Shown here: positions 12,290 to 24,700 of the stretch, piece by piece
How positions within the stretch are numbered: the first letter of the stretch is position 1
Layout of the letters: each line of letters begins with the position of its first letter
NCBI GenBank assembly: GCA_037447655.1
Contig: JBBHKE010003029.1
Location: forward strand, 280,190-344,189
Source: Zygnema cylindricum
Taxonomy: Eukaryota > Streptophyta > Zygnematophyceae > Zygnematales > Zygnemataceae
Direction: 5' to 3'
Length of the DNA stretch: 64,000 nucleotides
The notes under the pieces: model-generated
Database searches by the model: none
Told to the model about the DNA's origin: nothing
The model's input: only the letters and a program-made list of their open reading frames with translations
Program-made: the position numbers and the translations under genes

Positions 12290-14255
12290 TTACGAAGCCT
12301 CTGCCTGCGATCGCAGCGCCCATAGCATAGAAAGAGCGCCCACAAGATTGATGGCGGCAAGCTGAACCAGGAAGATACACAAATAGATAATCAGCCCTCT
12401 ATGCAGATCACAAGCAGACAAAAAGAGGCTACAGCGATAGCAAACCAGCTTGCATGAGTAGCTTGCATAAGGAAGTGATAAAGTTGCTTTGACTACAACG
12501 ATCTAAAAGACATCATTTTGGAGCACGAACAATTCAAAGAGAGAACCATTTCTTGACTTCAAACTTGGCCAAGCCTGGGCGCTCACCACTAACAGCGATT
12601 CTTGCAGTGAACCAAAGGCCACCAGAGCACAAAATGCAAAAAACAGAACCTGCACATACAGATAAGACAAGCTCGTGATCAAAACTGTGCCGTAGGTAGC
12701 CATTTAAAACCACGTTGAAAACCTCAAAATTTCTGGTATGTACATCTTGTGATGTAACTAGTCAGCTTACTGTTCGACTGAACACTGTAGAAAGGTAAAA
12801 CCCAAGGGCGCCATATCCTCTCAGGTCCCCTTGTGCCGCTCCCATGTAGTTGATGCCAAATACCTGCAGGAAAAAAAGACGTATAATTGATTTCAGTTAA
12901 GATCACATTACTAAGTACTGACTAACTGACGATAAAAACAAGAGTGTGAGGGAAGAATATTGATGAAACTCAGATACACAATATATATCACCTACATTTC
13001 AGCCTCTGGCAGCAATAAAGCTGATTAATTGGAAAAAGCGGGGGAGGGAGAGAGAGAGAGAGCGAGACATTACAAGGCAGAGAACACCAATCACTTGAAT
13101 CCAGCCGCGGGATACGGCCTTTACATCAAAGAGAAGACCTGGAGAGCACAAAAGTGGAAAATCAAATTGATGAGGGGAATCTGTGCTGAGACAAGAGATG
13201 TTGGTGGAGACGAGACATGAAGAAGGAGAAGTATTACGAATACATAACCGGTAGTTGCAGATGTATGAGTGGAAGGGCCTTTTCAATTTGGATGAAAACC
13301 TTTGTAAGATGAAAGGGATGAATGCTCCCACAGTTGACCGGTTCCAAGTTTTCAATGCAATTTTCCACAGAAACAAACTCTGACAACCAACCCGCAGGGG
13401 AAGCTCTCACTTGTCGCTCAGTGTGAGATCATGGCCGATAACTAATTTCTGAAGTGCCTGGTTAAAGTTGAAGACGATAAGGACACAACATGCTTCCAGT
13501 CGGGACTGGGTTTACAAATGAATCTCTAACCATGGCGCTCTTAAGTTCTACATTTTAGAAAACCTGCAGTTAAGAAGTGAGAGTTGCACCTAACAGACAG
13601 AAATTACAAGAACCGTTGAAGAGGACATCTGTTACAGGTGAAACAACAAACGAACAAAAATCTCCTAAACCTGCCTCGTCATGGTTTTTGGCTGTTGTAG
13701 CACAGCAGCTAACTGAGAGTACCCCTCACCAAATACCAACTGTGGAAACGCGATTGTTGCAAGCCCCACCGCAGTGATATATGCTCCTGTAAAAATCGCC
13801 ACTCTGGCTGCTCCCTTAGATTGTATCGGAGGTCCTTCTCCTCCGTGCTCCACCGGCTTCCATTGGACACTCGGAAGGTGTTTACTAGCCATCTGCTGAA
13901 TCACATCCTCCACTCCCTCTCCCTCCGAAGTGAACTCCCTTCGCCCTCGACTGCTCCGCTGCACCATCGCCGGCTCAATGCTGCCCGCCGCCCCCGCCAC
14001 CACACAGCCTGCAGGGCTCAATAGGGGAGGCAGAGAGAGGGAGAAAGAGATACAAGCAAGAATGTGGCAGTAAGGGCCAGCAACGGATCTGCACAGCAGC
14101 AGAGCAAAGGAGCAACAACGGAGCAACGGAAACGGAGCTGCAGAGCAGCAGATCTGCTGAGCTGCAGTCTGTAGGACAACCAGGACAAGACGAGCAAGCA
14201 GAATGTCAAACCATCCACATGCACCGAATGCTCCTGAATTGTGTGACTGTAACAT
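12290..14255 (-). CDS. Small predicted plastid membrane protein
   Basis: Minus-strand exons in order: 14255 (or 13967) to 13737, 12863-12771, 12649-12587 and 12361-12290 with a TAA stop. All internal junctions are phase 0. From the ATG at 14255 the product is 248 aa; from the ATG at 13967, just before VQRSSRGRREF, it is 152 aa. I favour the shorter start, because the extra upstream part is a low-complexity Cys/Leu-rich frame that may be UTR. The conserved-looking core contains four hydrophobic segments: VAIFTGAYITAVGLATIAF, GYGALGFYLSTVF, VLFFAFCALVAFGS and LAAINLVGALSMLWAL. The basic, Ser-rich N-terminus suggests organelle import. I do not recognise the family. A different donor for exon 1 (GTGAGG at 13729) gives a non-hydrophobic frame and was set aside. 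Confidence 0.6.
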
Positions 14256-14390
14256 TCATGCTGCTTTGCAACCCAACACGACACCTTACGGCCATAGGCA
14301 AAATAGCATGACCACTGATGTGGCCGGGCTCAGAAGTTTTCCTTGTTTGAGATTGTTTGGTCCATAACTGTGGATATTAAAGATGTTTCT

Positions 14391-16011
14391 TTAGCTATTG
14401 AGGCTGGTCACGCAGAAACACATCGAGGTGCTTGTGCAAGCGAATAGCTGAGATGCCGAGTTTAGAGCTTTTTCTGGACACGATTTGGCTGGACCTGTTG
14501 TCACTCTGTTGTCAAAGCTAACTGAACAGTTTTGCCTGCCCGTTGACAGAAACCATGATAGCAGCATCCCCAAAATATAGCATCACCACAGTACATATCC
14601 AAATGAATAATTTAAAACATGAATTAAAATGTAAAACTTCCCACCTTATTGATCCAAGATCACTTATTGATGCGATTTCTGGGTGTGATTGAGCCCCGCC
14701 CTCTGGACCCAACACAAGCTCGTTGGCGATTCCAATCATGGATGGTTCCATTGCCCAAGCGAAAACTGACGCTCGGCGATCTTTGTTGAGCCCTGCGTGA
14801 ACTTCGCCCGTTAGACGGCCGAGAACCAAAACATCACCTCCTGCCCGAATAACAGATCCCAAGCCGACATCACCAAATACCTGCGACATAGAACTAGGGA
14901 CCATTAATATTCGGAAGTCAGAATAAGAAAGAAACATTTCAATTGGCGTGATCTAGGACCAGACTATGGCTGGGTAAGTTTCTGCATTTGCTGTTGTGAC
15001 TATAGGTAAAGACACACATGGGAGACAAATGAGAGGGACAAGTTTCATTGCGCAAGAGTTCCTTTTGCTACAGATTTGGTGGCAATAATCAAGTGGAAAA
15101 AAAGAGCAAAAGCTAAAACATGGCCACCATGACATTTGAGTCATGGAAAAAGATTTCAGGTAAAGTTCAATATTTCTGCCATGTAAAACAGTGTAATTGC
15201 TTTATGGCCCTTCTCTAATGCTTCCATTGTTCTGCCTTTGAACCAGCCGATTGGTCAGCGGCTTCCAACACATATTGTCCACTAGCAAGAACCTCAATGA
15301 CAGGATATGCTACACCATTCACAACATTTAGACTCCACGGAGGAATACTACGGATTAACAACACTCTACCATAACTATTACGGTTGAGAAGCAACAAGGA
15401 TATGAGTGAATGTTTAACACTATTTCCTGGGGGCAAACGTAAAAGCCATTTGGACCCTTGTAGCCCACGTGCATTTCCTTCTGATATTTCTGCCGTCCAC
15501 ATTATGTACAGCAATTCAGAAATCACGGCTAAATACATCACCGTCAATTTATTTTTTCAACCAAGAGGAGTCCGTCCAGCACTAACTCTGACAGTGTTTC
15601 TTTCTTTTGGGCGTTGAGAAGCAGCCTGACCACAATGGTTCCCTCGTAATTAATCTCCTCGTATTGCCGGATGTTGCGTTTAATGTAAAGACATGGACTG
15701 CCCATGGCGTTGGCCTGAGACTTGTCCTTCCCGCTCTCCTGGAGCCATGGGCCGCGGCTCGGGCCGAGCCTAGCAGCAAGAGCCTCTTCCACTTCATGCG
15801 GCCGCCGGTTCCTTGGAGGGCCGGCCTCGAGAGGCTCCCCTCCCTCTCGGCCTCCGCCGGGCTTCAGAGAGGCGCGCGGACTCCTGCATCGGATCGAAAG
15901 GGAGGAGGATTGAGCAAGAGGAAGCTTCCGGCCAGCTGCAGAGCTTGATGTTTGAAATCCTGTAAGCAGCTGTGCTGGATGGCTGGGACTACGTATCGCG
16001 ATGAAGGCCAT
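14391..16011 (-). CDS. MinC-like septum-site protein, plastid-type N-terminus
   Basis: The well-supported exon is 14880-14645 (minus). It reads VFGDVGLGSVIRAGGDVLVL, then GRLTGEVHAG, a KDRRASVFA block and a hydrophobic finish. This is the MinC C-terminal beta-helix signature (GDV-x-GA-x-V-x-A-GGD-x-V-x-G-x-L-x-G-x2-HAG). It starts after a good AG acceptor. A final exon 14535-14391 joins in phase but is unlike MinC, so it is tentative. The probable first exon starts with ATG at 16011; its Ser/Arg-rich, acid-poor beginning (MAFIAIRSPSHPAQLL) looks like a transit peptide. A middle exon probably lies in 15510-15272, where an open frame contains WLLRLPPG and ASGQY and ends in phase with 14880, but its acceptor and the exon 1 donor could not be matched. 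MinC blocks FtsZ ring assembly away from mid-cell or mid-plastid. Confidence 0.6.
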
Positions 16012-16247
16012 GCTTCCAGACGCAACTGTGATGGTCAACAGCGAAGCTCATAAGAGCTAGGTGAGGTTATGGAGAGCAACAGGCGACCGTGTTTGCTGCA
16101 AGCAGCGCGGCAACGGTAACTATGGAGGAGACCTTCACTGCGAAACGACGTCTCTTCCTTCGCAATGTTCAAAGAACGCACAATTTTCAAAGTTCCACGG
16201 CAGAACAAGCGGCATCGGACTGAATGCCACAGCGGGAATTCGTGCAT

Positions 16248-17055
16248 GCGCGTCTGAGTAGGACTGAGGTCCGATTCGACTCTTGATAAATACGGTATTG
16301 CCGTTTTAAGTACCGAATCTAGGCTCGAGCTTAATTTTCAGCTCGAACTGAAGGCATTAAATACATGATTTAGTTCGAACTTGGCAACAAAAGGCACAGG
16401 CACAGGTGTACGATAAGATGCACGTGAACCAAATGTATCTGGAAAACGGTCTACGTCGACATGAGGGGCTTTTCGAAAAAGTCCAAATATCGCGGTTGGA
16501 AGTGACGCAGTTCTTGGCCGAGAAAGCATTGCACAGCGACAGACGGAAAAAATAGCACATCTCCGTACGTAAACATAAACTCCGTATGTAGTTACGTTCT
16601 ATATAATTGACCGAACTCCAACTCTCCAACTCTCCAACTCTCCAACTCTCCAACTCCCATTGAGAGTAAAATATTTCCATCGCACATTATGTAATAAAAT
16701 ATGCTTTACGACCATTGATCCATACTATGTGAAAGTGATTTCGTAAATGTCGATCATATGTTTGTGGACACGTGGTATCACCTGGTCTACAAAAGTCTTG
16801 TTGTATTTGGCGGTGAACGTGAAAAAGAAAACCCTAAACTGAGCTTCGCATTAAATTTTGATCTTCGCACGGAAATGACCCCGTCGCACGAGTTTTCAAG
16901 TGGTGTCGTCGGTGCCTTGCGAGAGCTGGAATTTACATCTAATGTCGGTGAAAGTCGTGAGTGTAATGAAGAGCAATCCATTATTGTGTTGTATGTAACA
17001 ATGGTAATGCAGAAGAACATTCAATTGGTGGATGTTTTTGTTTGGGAGGAAACTA
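16248..17055. other. Upstream spacer with a 10-bp tandem repeat
   Basis: This region lies upstream of the MinC-like gene. It contains about four tandem copies of 'ccaactct(cc)' at 16615-16656. A plus-strand open frame of 114 codons at 16758-17102 runs into a TIR element and matches nothing I recognise; I do not call it a gene. Confidence 0.45.
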
Positions 17056-17599
17056 CACCGCGAATCGTTATTAGTGTCAAAGTCACTAATTTGGGTTCTT
17101 AAAATTTTGATTTTTTTTTTCAAATAGGATACATGATTTTAATTTTTCCTTGACGTTAATTAAGGTACCGTACAAAAAAAAGTAAAGCCCGAAAGTACAA
17201 TAAAACATAAATAGTGTGGTGTACGGTCGACACTGTACCTTTTCAAGTGAAAATTTACAAAAAATGAATTAAATCAGACGCGCACGCATAAGAACGTGCA
17301 CTAAAAAAACGGGATTAGTCTGACACGTAAATTAGTATAGCATGTACGGATATTTTAAATTAGCGACGGCGTACGATTTCTAATATTTTGTACGGATACA
17401 TATATTAATGTATATAATCGTAATAATCGTATAATAACCGTACGGCGAATATTCCATTTTTGTTGTTCCCAGATTAGCATAAACGCCGAAATTAGAATAC
17501 ACCTTTTTTTTGAAAAAAATCAAATTCTTAATTAGCATCAATTACGGTAAATTTTCTTCAACACTATTTAAACTTTGACACTAATAACGATTCTCGGTG
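17056..17599. mobile_element. TIR element, long class (544 bp), TA-flanked
   Basis: The left end CACCGCGAATCGTTATTAGT and the right end, complement of ACTAATAACGATTCTCGGTG, are near-perfect inverted repeats, each flanked by TA. The length equals that of the copy at 28488-29031. Non-coding. Confidence 0.75.
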
Positions 17600-17601
17600 T
17601 A

Positions 17602-18500
17602 GCCTTGCTGGTTTGATACCTTTTTGACAAACTAAGGGTGCGTCTCCATGTACTTGAAACTTAGGGGAATTACTTTGTATTTTAGCGCAGATCCAACGGA
17701 CTTGGATTTCAGGTGTCCCTATGCGTAACAAAAAAAATTGTTACTTAAAGGGTGTGACGATTGTAGGTGTTGACAATGCCCATGACGGCTGCCAACGTCT
17801 ACAATTTGTGATGACGCACCCGATTGTTCAAAAATTGTCAGTGACGTCGCATAATTTTATGTGACATTTGTAGACATTTACTTTTTCAACCCTTTGTCCA
17901 TGGATGTTGTCCATGACTGACGCCGCCTTCCCTGTACGGTTGCCTTTTTGGCAATTTGCTTTGAATCTCTCTTCTTATTTGAGAAACCTATCTCATATTT
18001 GATATAATCACCATAACTTTAAGTTTTTTTTTTAACTCCTAGTGGATGCATTGATTTTTCCATTCTTGTGTAAAGAATTAAAGATAATAAAGAAAAAAAA
18101 ATAAAAAGAATAATAATAATCAGAATAAAATTCCTCCTTTGTCCGGGTTAAAAAAACATAGCAATGATAATTGTGGGTTTTCATTTTTTTAGGGCAAAAC
18201 AAGTTTTCTCCAGCTTCCCATTGGTCAGCATAAAGCCGCTTGGTGGAATGATGAGGAATAGTGCAGTTTGAAGGAGAGAATGCGAGGCTGCATGAGAGAG
18301 GCGGCGCGTGTGGCTTGCTGGGGCGCCCTCAGAGATTTCTCACGTTTTCGTGAAATGGCATCGTAATTTTCAGACCCCTGGAATGAAAAACTCGTACTCA
18401 ACAAAACACGACAAAACAAAACAAATTGTGTACTTTGACGGACGCAAACGGACAAAACATAACGAATAGTGTACCTTTCGTCGGTCGCTTAAATGCGTTT
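17602..18500. other. Gene-free spacer
   Basis: Nothing supportable as a gene. The sequence is AT-rich with A-rich runs near 18.07-18.13 kb. It separates a TIR element from the probable 3' end of the LINE remnant. Confidence 0.4.
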
Positions 18501-18501
18501 G

Positions 18502-21020
18502 ATTTTTTTTTTTTTTTTTTTTACACGTGTGAATACGTGTTCCTATTTGTTTTTCAAAAATACTTTGTTTTAAAACACATCTTCCCTGTGTTTTAAAGAA
18601 AAATTTGAAGATGACGTAATTTGGCTTGGCCGGGGGTCGAAGAACGCAAGACGACAACATGTAGTACATCCTTAATTTGACGATGACGCAAAATGTACTT
18701 CTCTTTTTTTCTATTTTTTTGTACGGTTGAAACTTACGCAACGGCTCTAAGTTTTATAGGAAAACGACAGGAAAAAATCCTTACTTTGGCACATGGAGAA
18801 GCACCCTAAGGCATCTTCGTTTCAATAGACAAAACGCTGGATATATTAAAACGCACGATGGTAAACCATCTGAGTTCGGGGGTACAAAAAGGGTGGCATG
18901 GCCGAAACTGAAAAACCACCAGCAGGGGGATAAAATAAAATAGTAGCACAACAAAAACAAAAAGAAAACAACAACCAGGAAAATAAAAGCACCCAAACTC
19001 AAAATGAAAAGCACAACAATTGACAAAGCCAGAACTACAACCCCAACCCCAACCCAATTAAATATCTACAAAAAGCAACACCGTAAGTCCCCCCATCCTG
19101 GGGGAGCATGTTGAGGGAGTTCCGGAACCCGGCGACGATCTATAGCCGCAACAGCCGATCGGAGGAGAATAGAAGCTTGCGCTCGTTGTAAAGCCGCAGA
19201 TAAGCGTTGACGATAAAAAAGAAGTAAGGACCGAAGGAGGAGGGCTCCCTGGTCCTCGGCGCTCGAAGCACGTCGAGCGACTGTACGGAGAAAATCGTCC
19301 ATTGCAACACCCAAACAACCAAAGATCTCGACCTCCAACAGAATAAAGTCATCCATAGGGTCCTGGTGGGCATAATCACGCTCTTTCGCCTTAGCGGCAT
19401 CACGAGCCGCCACCCAACATGTCGAGCAGCTTGACCAACAACTGTAGCTGAAATATGGTTCTCCAAAAAAATACCACGGAAGATGCGACGGGCACCATCA
19501 AGCAGAACAACATCGATCCGACGCTTGGGAATAATATGAGAAACTTCCCGACGCATAGAAAAGCCCCCCTCTGAAGCGATAGTCGCAAAGGCATCGCGAA
19601 TAGTGTCGTGCGCCGGGATCAAATCTCACCCCTGGGAGCAACGAAGCAAATGGACACCATCGGGCCCCAAGACGCGACCACATGCACAAACAAGAGAGCC
19701 AGGTAAAGGAGGATGGGGGAGGCCAAGGCGAAACCGGAGGGCGGTGGTGAATTGAGCAGGTGAGAATCGGAGAGTGGACAAAATCAATGTAGCGAAAAGC
19801 CAAGACCGAAAACCAGGTCCGCCACAAGAGAGAAGACGGGCACGCGAAGAATCGGAGGGAAGCGCTTGAGAAGGTCAGATTTAATGGCGGCGACAACCCG
19901 ATCAAAAATCGATTCCTGGACACGCTCAACAGATTTTGTAACAAGGGTGGAGAAAATTGGCACATCCACTAGGGCATGGGGAGGAAGAGAACGTGACCCG
20001 TCCAATAGAGATCGCTGGAAGGCGAACACACCGTCTGAAACCCGGGGGATAACAGTAGCTAGAACGGGGGTGTCCCCAACCAAAAAACGAGAAACAAGAG
20101 TGGAGGCAATAAGACACCAACTTCCCAGCGGGAGCAACAGGAGCAGTGGATAGTAGACCCAACCCCCCAGTAGAGACAGGGAGGGATGCCTGAATGAGGG
20201 CCGATGGCCCAGACTCGCGATCAAATGCCCCCTGACCTAATAGAGTTTGGAGGACTTCCATGAGGCCATCGTCAAAAGCCGACATTTAGGAGATAAAAGT
20301 CAGAATGGGAGGGGAAGTACGAGTAAGATAAGAAGGGCGGTGGGGAAAAGACCTGGTTAACATAGCAAAAACAACTTGGGGATCGAGAAGGCGAGGAAGA
20401 TCGTCCACTTGGTCTAGATCTGTCTGTAAAGCATCATGAAAGAATTGGGTCACGAAAGTAATCGAACCAAGAGGGCAACCAAGCACTTGAATGCCATCGG
20501 AGGGAGAAGGGGTTTGAAAACCAAAAGGTGGAGTAACCGAAAGTGGAATATCTTGAGGAGACCAAATAGCACATTTCGACGGTTGGACTGAAAGGTTGAG
20601 TTCGGCTAAACTTTCCTTGAAAAGATCATATGCCAACACGACTTGTTCTCTGGGCCCAATAATGTGCGTATCACCTGCGACCGAAAGGGAAAAGGCAAGA
20701 AAGGAAAGCGGTTGCGGAGGCACGAAGGGCCCGGTAATGGGCGAGGGTGAACAAAGGTCCGCCTAGAGGGTCGCCTTGGCGAGCGCTAGCAGAGGAGAGA
20801 GGAATGAGATCACCATCGGCCGAGAAAGAAAGGTTGCTTGTCAAAGAATAAAAAGCCCTCACAAAGGGGAATAATTGGACAATTGGAGATGGAGCCGCCA
20901 TAAGCTCCGAAAAAATAACGTTGCGATCCACCGTATTAAAGGCATTGGAAACGTCGACGAGAAGGACCAACCAATATGGATGTATATCCAACAAAGCCCG
21001 AATCCCGTGGACCATGACCT
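18502..21020 (-). mobile_element. Dead non-LTR (LINE) retrotransposon, 5'-truncated
   Basis: Minus-strand frames from 21015 downward keep the order of a LINE reverse transcriptase. The palm block LLVDVSNAFNTVDR comes first, then ARQGDPLGGPLF, then GDTHIIGP where the catalytic Y/F-ADD should be (here VAGD). After these come thumb blocks and a C-terminal part containing DTIRDAFATIASEGGF and RRIDVVLLDGARR. The coding sequence is spread over at least four overlapping frames (20671-21015, 20286-20723, 19926-20285, 19140-19622), so several frameshifts are present. The 5' end is missing: RT starts in the middle at about 21020 and the sequence beyond is unrelated. A plus-strand poly-T run at 18507-18523 may be the element's poly-A tail, which would mark its 3' end. 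It cannot make active RT. Confidence 0.85.
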
Positions 21021-21262
21021 CACAATAGGAGTTTTATTCTAGAATGCGGGTTCACATGCTTCGGGTGCATATGACAGCTGTCGCCTTAGGACTAATGATG
21101 AGCAGCCAGCTGTAGCCCCAGGCCGGCATAGGGAAGATGGTGGCAAGGAAGTTGAGAGATGTGAGGAAAAAAAAAATGGGAAAGAACAAATAGGTGAGTA
21201 ATTAGACATATTGAGTGCTTTTTATTCAACCGCCAGAAAATAGTACTCAATGACAGCCTGGC

Positions 21263-21362
21263 TGGATTCTGCAAGTTTTGCCATTGTACTTGCTCATAGA
21301 ATGGCCCAAATGTGGATTCTGCAAGTTTTGCCATTGTACTTGCTCATAGAATGGCTCAAATG
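21263..21362 (+). repeat. 50-bp perfect-length tandem duplication
   Basis: Units 21263-21312 and 21313-21362 are identical except for one C/T difference (ggcccaaatg versus ggctcaaatg), so the duplication is recent. It lies in spacer between the LINE remnant and the FAD monooxygenase gene. Confidence 0.95.
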
Positions 21363-21709
21363 TGTTCAGTTCGAAGTTTGATCCCTTAAAAGACTTAGAA
21401 CTTAACAACCCACTTCGGTATTTTTTTGAAATATACGACTTTTTTCTTCTTCATCGCAAACAACCCTTTTACAACCGAAAATTGATACATAAGCTCAATA
21501 AAGCAATCAAAACTCCAAATTACACAAAAACCTTTTTCATACATTTTGAGCAAACCAAAACCATCTCTACGGCCTTTGTACAAGCACAAAAAAATACACA
21601 CAAAAAAATGCTAAATTAGACTTTCTACATATCTACACACAAATCTGCCGCCATAAAAACACCAACCTCTTTCGCTTACGGACACACATAACAAACCAAT
21701 TTTCCACCT

Positions 21710-24700
21710 TCAAACAGTCCGACCACCTTCATAAGCATACATGTATTCATAGAAGCTCATAGCGTCTCCGAACTTGGGCGCTGCCGCCTGTTTGGAGTAC
21801 ATTCGAGCCGACTGCGTCAGACTCTGAGAGGCGATGGCTTGAGCTCGAGGGATGCGAACCTCCTCATACGCCTCCAAGGCACTCCTGACCAATGGCAGCA
21901 AAACAGCCGTCAGGAAAACAGTACCTACTACAAGGCCTTCTGCCAGCATGGACACCGTCCTGTCGTCCGAAGGAGATGAAACGAGGAGAGTAAGAGGCGC
22001 GGAGAGAGACTTAATTGTTTTGGTGGTAAGGAAAAGGGAGGTGGGATAAGAAAGCGGAAGAAGCTGTGTCCACGCCGTGACAGGTGGCAGGAGGATAGAT
22101 GCCGTTGGAGAAAACAGATGGAAAGAAATAAAAAGAAATTAAAGACAAATAAACAAGGAAAAGGGAAAGGAAGGGAAAGGAAGGGAAGGGAAGGAAAAGG
22201 AAGGGAAGGGAAGGAAAAGAAAATAAAAGAAAAGAGACGAGAAGAAAAGAAAGCAAAGTGCGTGCTCTACGGCCCACCTGATGCTTGCCGTTGCCGCCAG
22301 CTGGCACGCCAGTTCCCACCCGTCCTCAAACGCCAGGTTGGCACCCTGCCCGAGCGTCGGCACCAACGCGTGCACCGCGTCTGCATGGGCCACGTCACCT
22401 CACGTCACATTACGTCATACGCGCCGAGCAACATCAGCACACTAGAAATCAATGTTTCCAGCATGCGAAAAAAAGAAAGAGCACGGATGCGAGACGCATT
22501 GCTGCTTTTTTCCCATAGTGAGTGAAGTGTGAACTTATACTGTGTATATTAAATGGAAATCTCACATGGAAGTCACATTCTATGCACACATGTTCAACAC
22601 GGGCCAGGATAATGTAAGGGCAGTGTGGCGCATAAAAAGGAGCAGGAAAACAAAAAGATTGCTTCTGTTTTCGCTGTTTCTTGATTTTCTGCCTTCGGGT
22701 CTTTCTATATTTGTGTTGCAAACGCCCGTGTCGGCTTCCTATTGGACAACAAAAATTCTTGATGATGATGATGATAACAAACGTCACCATCTCTCCGGAT
22801 GAGCCGGGTATTAACAACAATCCAATTTAATCCGCAAGTGCTAACACTGTTCTCTCACTTGCAGGCTATTCTCTCTTTCTCTTTTTTTCTCTCTCTCTCT
22901 CTCTCACACACACAAGAATACCCGTATGAAACTAACACTGACCAGAAAAACTGGTGAAGGTGAAGCTGTGTTTTTTTTTTGTTCTTATTTTTCTTATGAA
23001 GATGCCTCCAGTCACAAAGCCCATGTACTGACAAGGCCAGCTGAGAGGAGATAGGAATGGTGCCAAAGGCAGATGCATTTGGACCCGAGGCATGAAACTA
23101 CCCGTTGTATCACAGCCTCTCTTTTCCATTGAAGAATGCAAGAATCATAACCTTGTCATAAACACATGCGAATGCGTCAACTTTCCGTACAGTTGCTCGC
23201 TATTTGACCTACGAGAAGAAAAAACGAACTCAGTAACTGTTCTAAGCCTTCGTCCAGTAGTAAAGTAACCCACCTCCGAGAAGAACGACGCGGCCATAAG
23301 CCCAGCGATCCAATACCGGAAGGTCAATCACCCTCCTTTCAAGAATCGCATCTGGTTCGGTGATCTGCACATATTCCCCTCCTCCATTATAGCTTCCCAA
23401 CCATCCCAACAAGTTCAAAGATCCTTAACTCAAAAGAGGAAACTTATCATCTCATCACCGCCCAAAAAATTCTTCCACAACTCTCCTAACTTCCTCTCTA
23501 CGAGTTGAGCCTCAGCCGTAACCTCACGTCCAGCACATGGAGGGCAAGGTCCCATCCTTCAAAGCATTGTTTGAGAAGTTCTTTGGCTTCCTCTCCGTTC
23601 CGTGATCGCACCATGGCTCTGTCTCCCCTTACGGAACTGCATTTGTGTACGCTCAACAGAGACAGTTTTTCCTGCATTCAGATGACAGTGTCCCCCTCAC
23701 CCCCATGCCAACGGCATCATAATGGTCTGTCAGTCCACAATCCACACCACAAAGAGGAAGAGGATGAGGGGAGAGGGATAGGGAAAGGGAGAGGGAGAGG
23801 AGGGATGAGGGAGAGGGAGAGAGAGAGGAGAGGGAGGGGAGAGGGGAGGCCAGAGGAGGGAGGGAGGAGGGAGGGGGAGGAGGAGGATCAGATCAGAGGG
23901 AGGGAGGAGGAGGAAGGAGAAACGTCGCCACCATCAGAGGGAGGAGTGGAAAAGTGGAGGAGGGAGGAGGGGGAGGGAGGAGCAGGAGATGTGGAGAGGA
24001 GATGGAGAGGAGGAGGAGGGAGGGAGGACAAGAGGGAGGAGGGAGAGAAAAGGAGGGAAAGGGGGGAGGATATGGAGGGAATATATGGAATTAATGGAAT
24101 GGAATGGAATAAAGGGAGGGAGACTGACAACAAATAGTTAAATGGAATGGGAGAGAGAGGCTAAGGCTGTTAAGGCTTGACTTTGTTATCGATTATCGAT
24201 AAGGTTTGTGAATGCAGTGGCTAGACAAATGGAGACTTGTGAAAATAGAGACATATATAGAGTGCAAGAATCAAGAAAAGGAAATCATAAGAATGAAAAA
24301 TAAAGTTATCAGATTTTATCAAAACAGAAAGTGATTGTTACATGTATACATTCCAGAATTGAAGCATTTGAAAGGAGACAAATCTAACAACGCGTTCGAA
24401 AAAAGAAAAGAGAAAGAGATTTGAAAAAGAGAGAAAAGAGAGATTTGAACCGTTTGCAATTTGCCGATTCCTCACCTCCACAACTGTTTCCTGGTCCCCT
24501 GTCTTGAATTTTGCAATCACTTTCTCTTCATCCTGATACAAAAACATAAACAGCCATAAGATGCAATTCTCCTTTCGCTGTTTTACCAAATACCCAAAAC
24601 ATGTATTATTTCTTTGAGAGAATTCAATAAATGTTAAAAACCATGTGCTTTACACAGAGACTACACTGCCCATCCCTGTTATTAGAGTTAATCATTCTGA

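Noticed and set aside
14645-14880. Bacterial contamination as source of the MinC domain
   Set aside because: The exon has eukaryotic splice borders and sits between intron-bearing nuclear genes with similar composition.
16758-17102. 114-codon plus-strand frame
   Set aside because: Its 3' part lies in a TIR element and it matches no family; probably chance.
23505-24137. 210-codon plus-strand frame rich in Gly/Glu/Arg
   Set aside because: Its start overlaps, in antisense, a supported exon of the minus-strand FAD gene, and the rest is a purine-only tract.
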